Of a stretch of DNA of 5,157 bases, positions 5,156 through 5,157 are shown one piece after another. The DNA is from Nocardia sp. (GTDB lineage Bacteria; Actinomycetota; Actinomycetes; Mycobacteriales; Mycobacteriaceae), in the NCBI GenBank assembly GCA_013361595.1, contig JABFXT010000502.1, forward strand, positions 1-5,157, written 5' to 3'. The position numbers and the translations under genes are program-made. The notes beneath the pieces are model-generated. The model saw nothing but the letters and a program-made list of their open reading frames with translations. It was not told the DNA's origin and searched no databases. Each line of letters begins with the position of its first letter. Position 1 is the stretch's first letter.

Positions 5156-5157
5156 AA

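Overview
The window is GC-rich, densely coded DNA with GTG as well as ATG starts and AGGAGG-type ribosome binding sites. This and the style of the proteins suggest a high-GC actinomycete chromosome. A Nocardia-like member of the Mycobacteriales is my best guess from general resemblance; nothing in the window proves the genus.

Layout, left to right. (1) Positions 2-283 (+) hold the 3' end of a gene whose product ends in a Rieske [2Fe-2S] domain, probably a DadA-like FAD oxidoreductase of the YhfW type. (2) Converging on it is a two-gene minus-strand operon: an HSL-family (family IV) alpha/beta hydrolase (1614 to 679) overlapping by 23 bp a small cupin gene (701 to 351). The cupin is clearly homologous to ectoine synthase EctC, but it lacks the conserved C-terminal tail and has no ectA or ectB beside it. 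(3) Divergent from that operon is a LysE/RhtB-family amino-acid exporter (1791-2438, +), which may be read from a leaderless transcript. (4) Converging on the exporter is a 596-residue thiamine-diphosphate enzyme related to pyruvate:quinone oxidase (PoxB/YdaP type; 4329 to 2539, -). (5) Upstream of it on the same strand is a small STAS-domain protein (5155 to 4556, -) that has lost the usual phospho-acceptor motif.

Hairpins without U-tracts lie in both convergent gaps and between the STAS and ThDP genes. No tRNA, rRNA, CRISPR array, insertion sequence or phage gene was seen, and no gene-free stretch exceeds 300 bases. The longest gaps are 4330-4555 (one long bulged hairpin) and 1615-1790 (the divergent promoter region).

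How the genes may work together: the most interesting unit is the hydrolase / EctC-like pair with the divergent exporter. EctC normally cyclises N-gamma-acetyl-diaminobutyrate, some HSL-family enzymes remove acetyl groups, and LysE-family proteins export amino acids. A small pathway acting on an acylated amino-acid derivative is therefore conceivable, but this is inference. The ThDP enzyme and the STAS protein look like a separate stress or central-metabolism neighbourhood.
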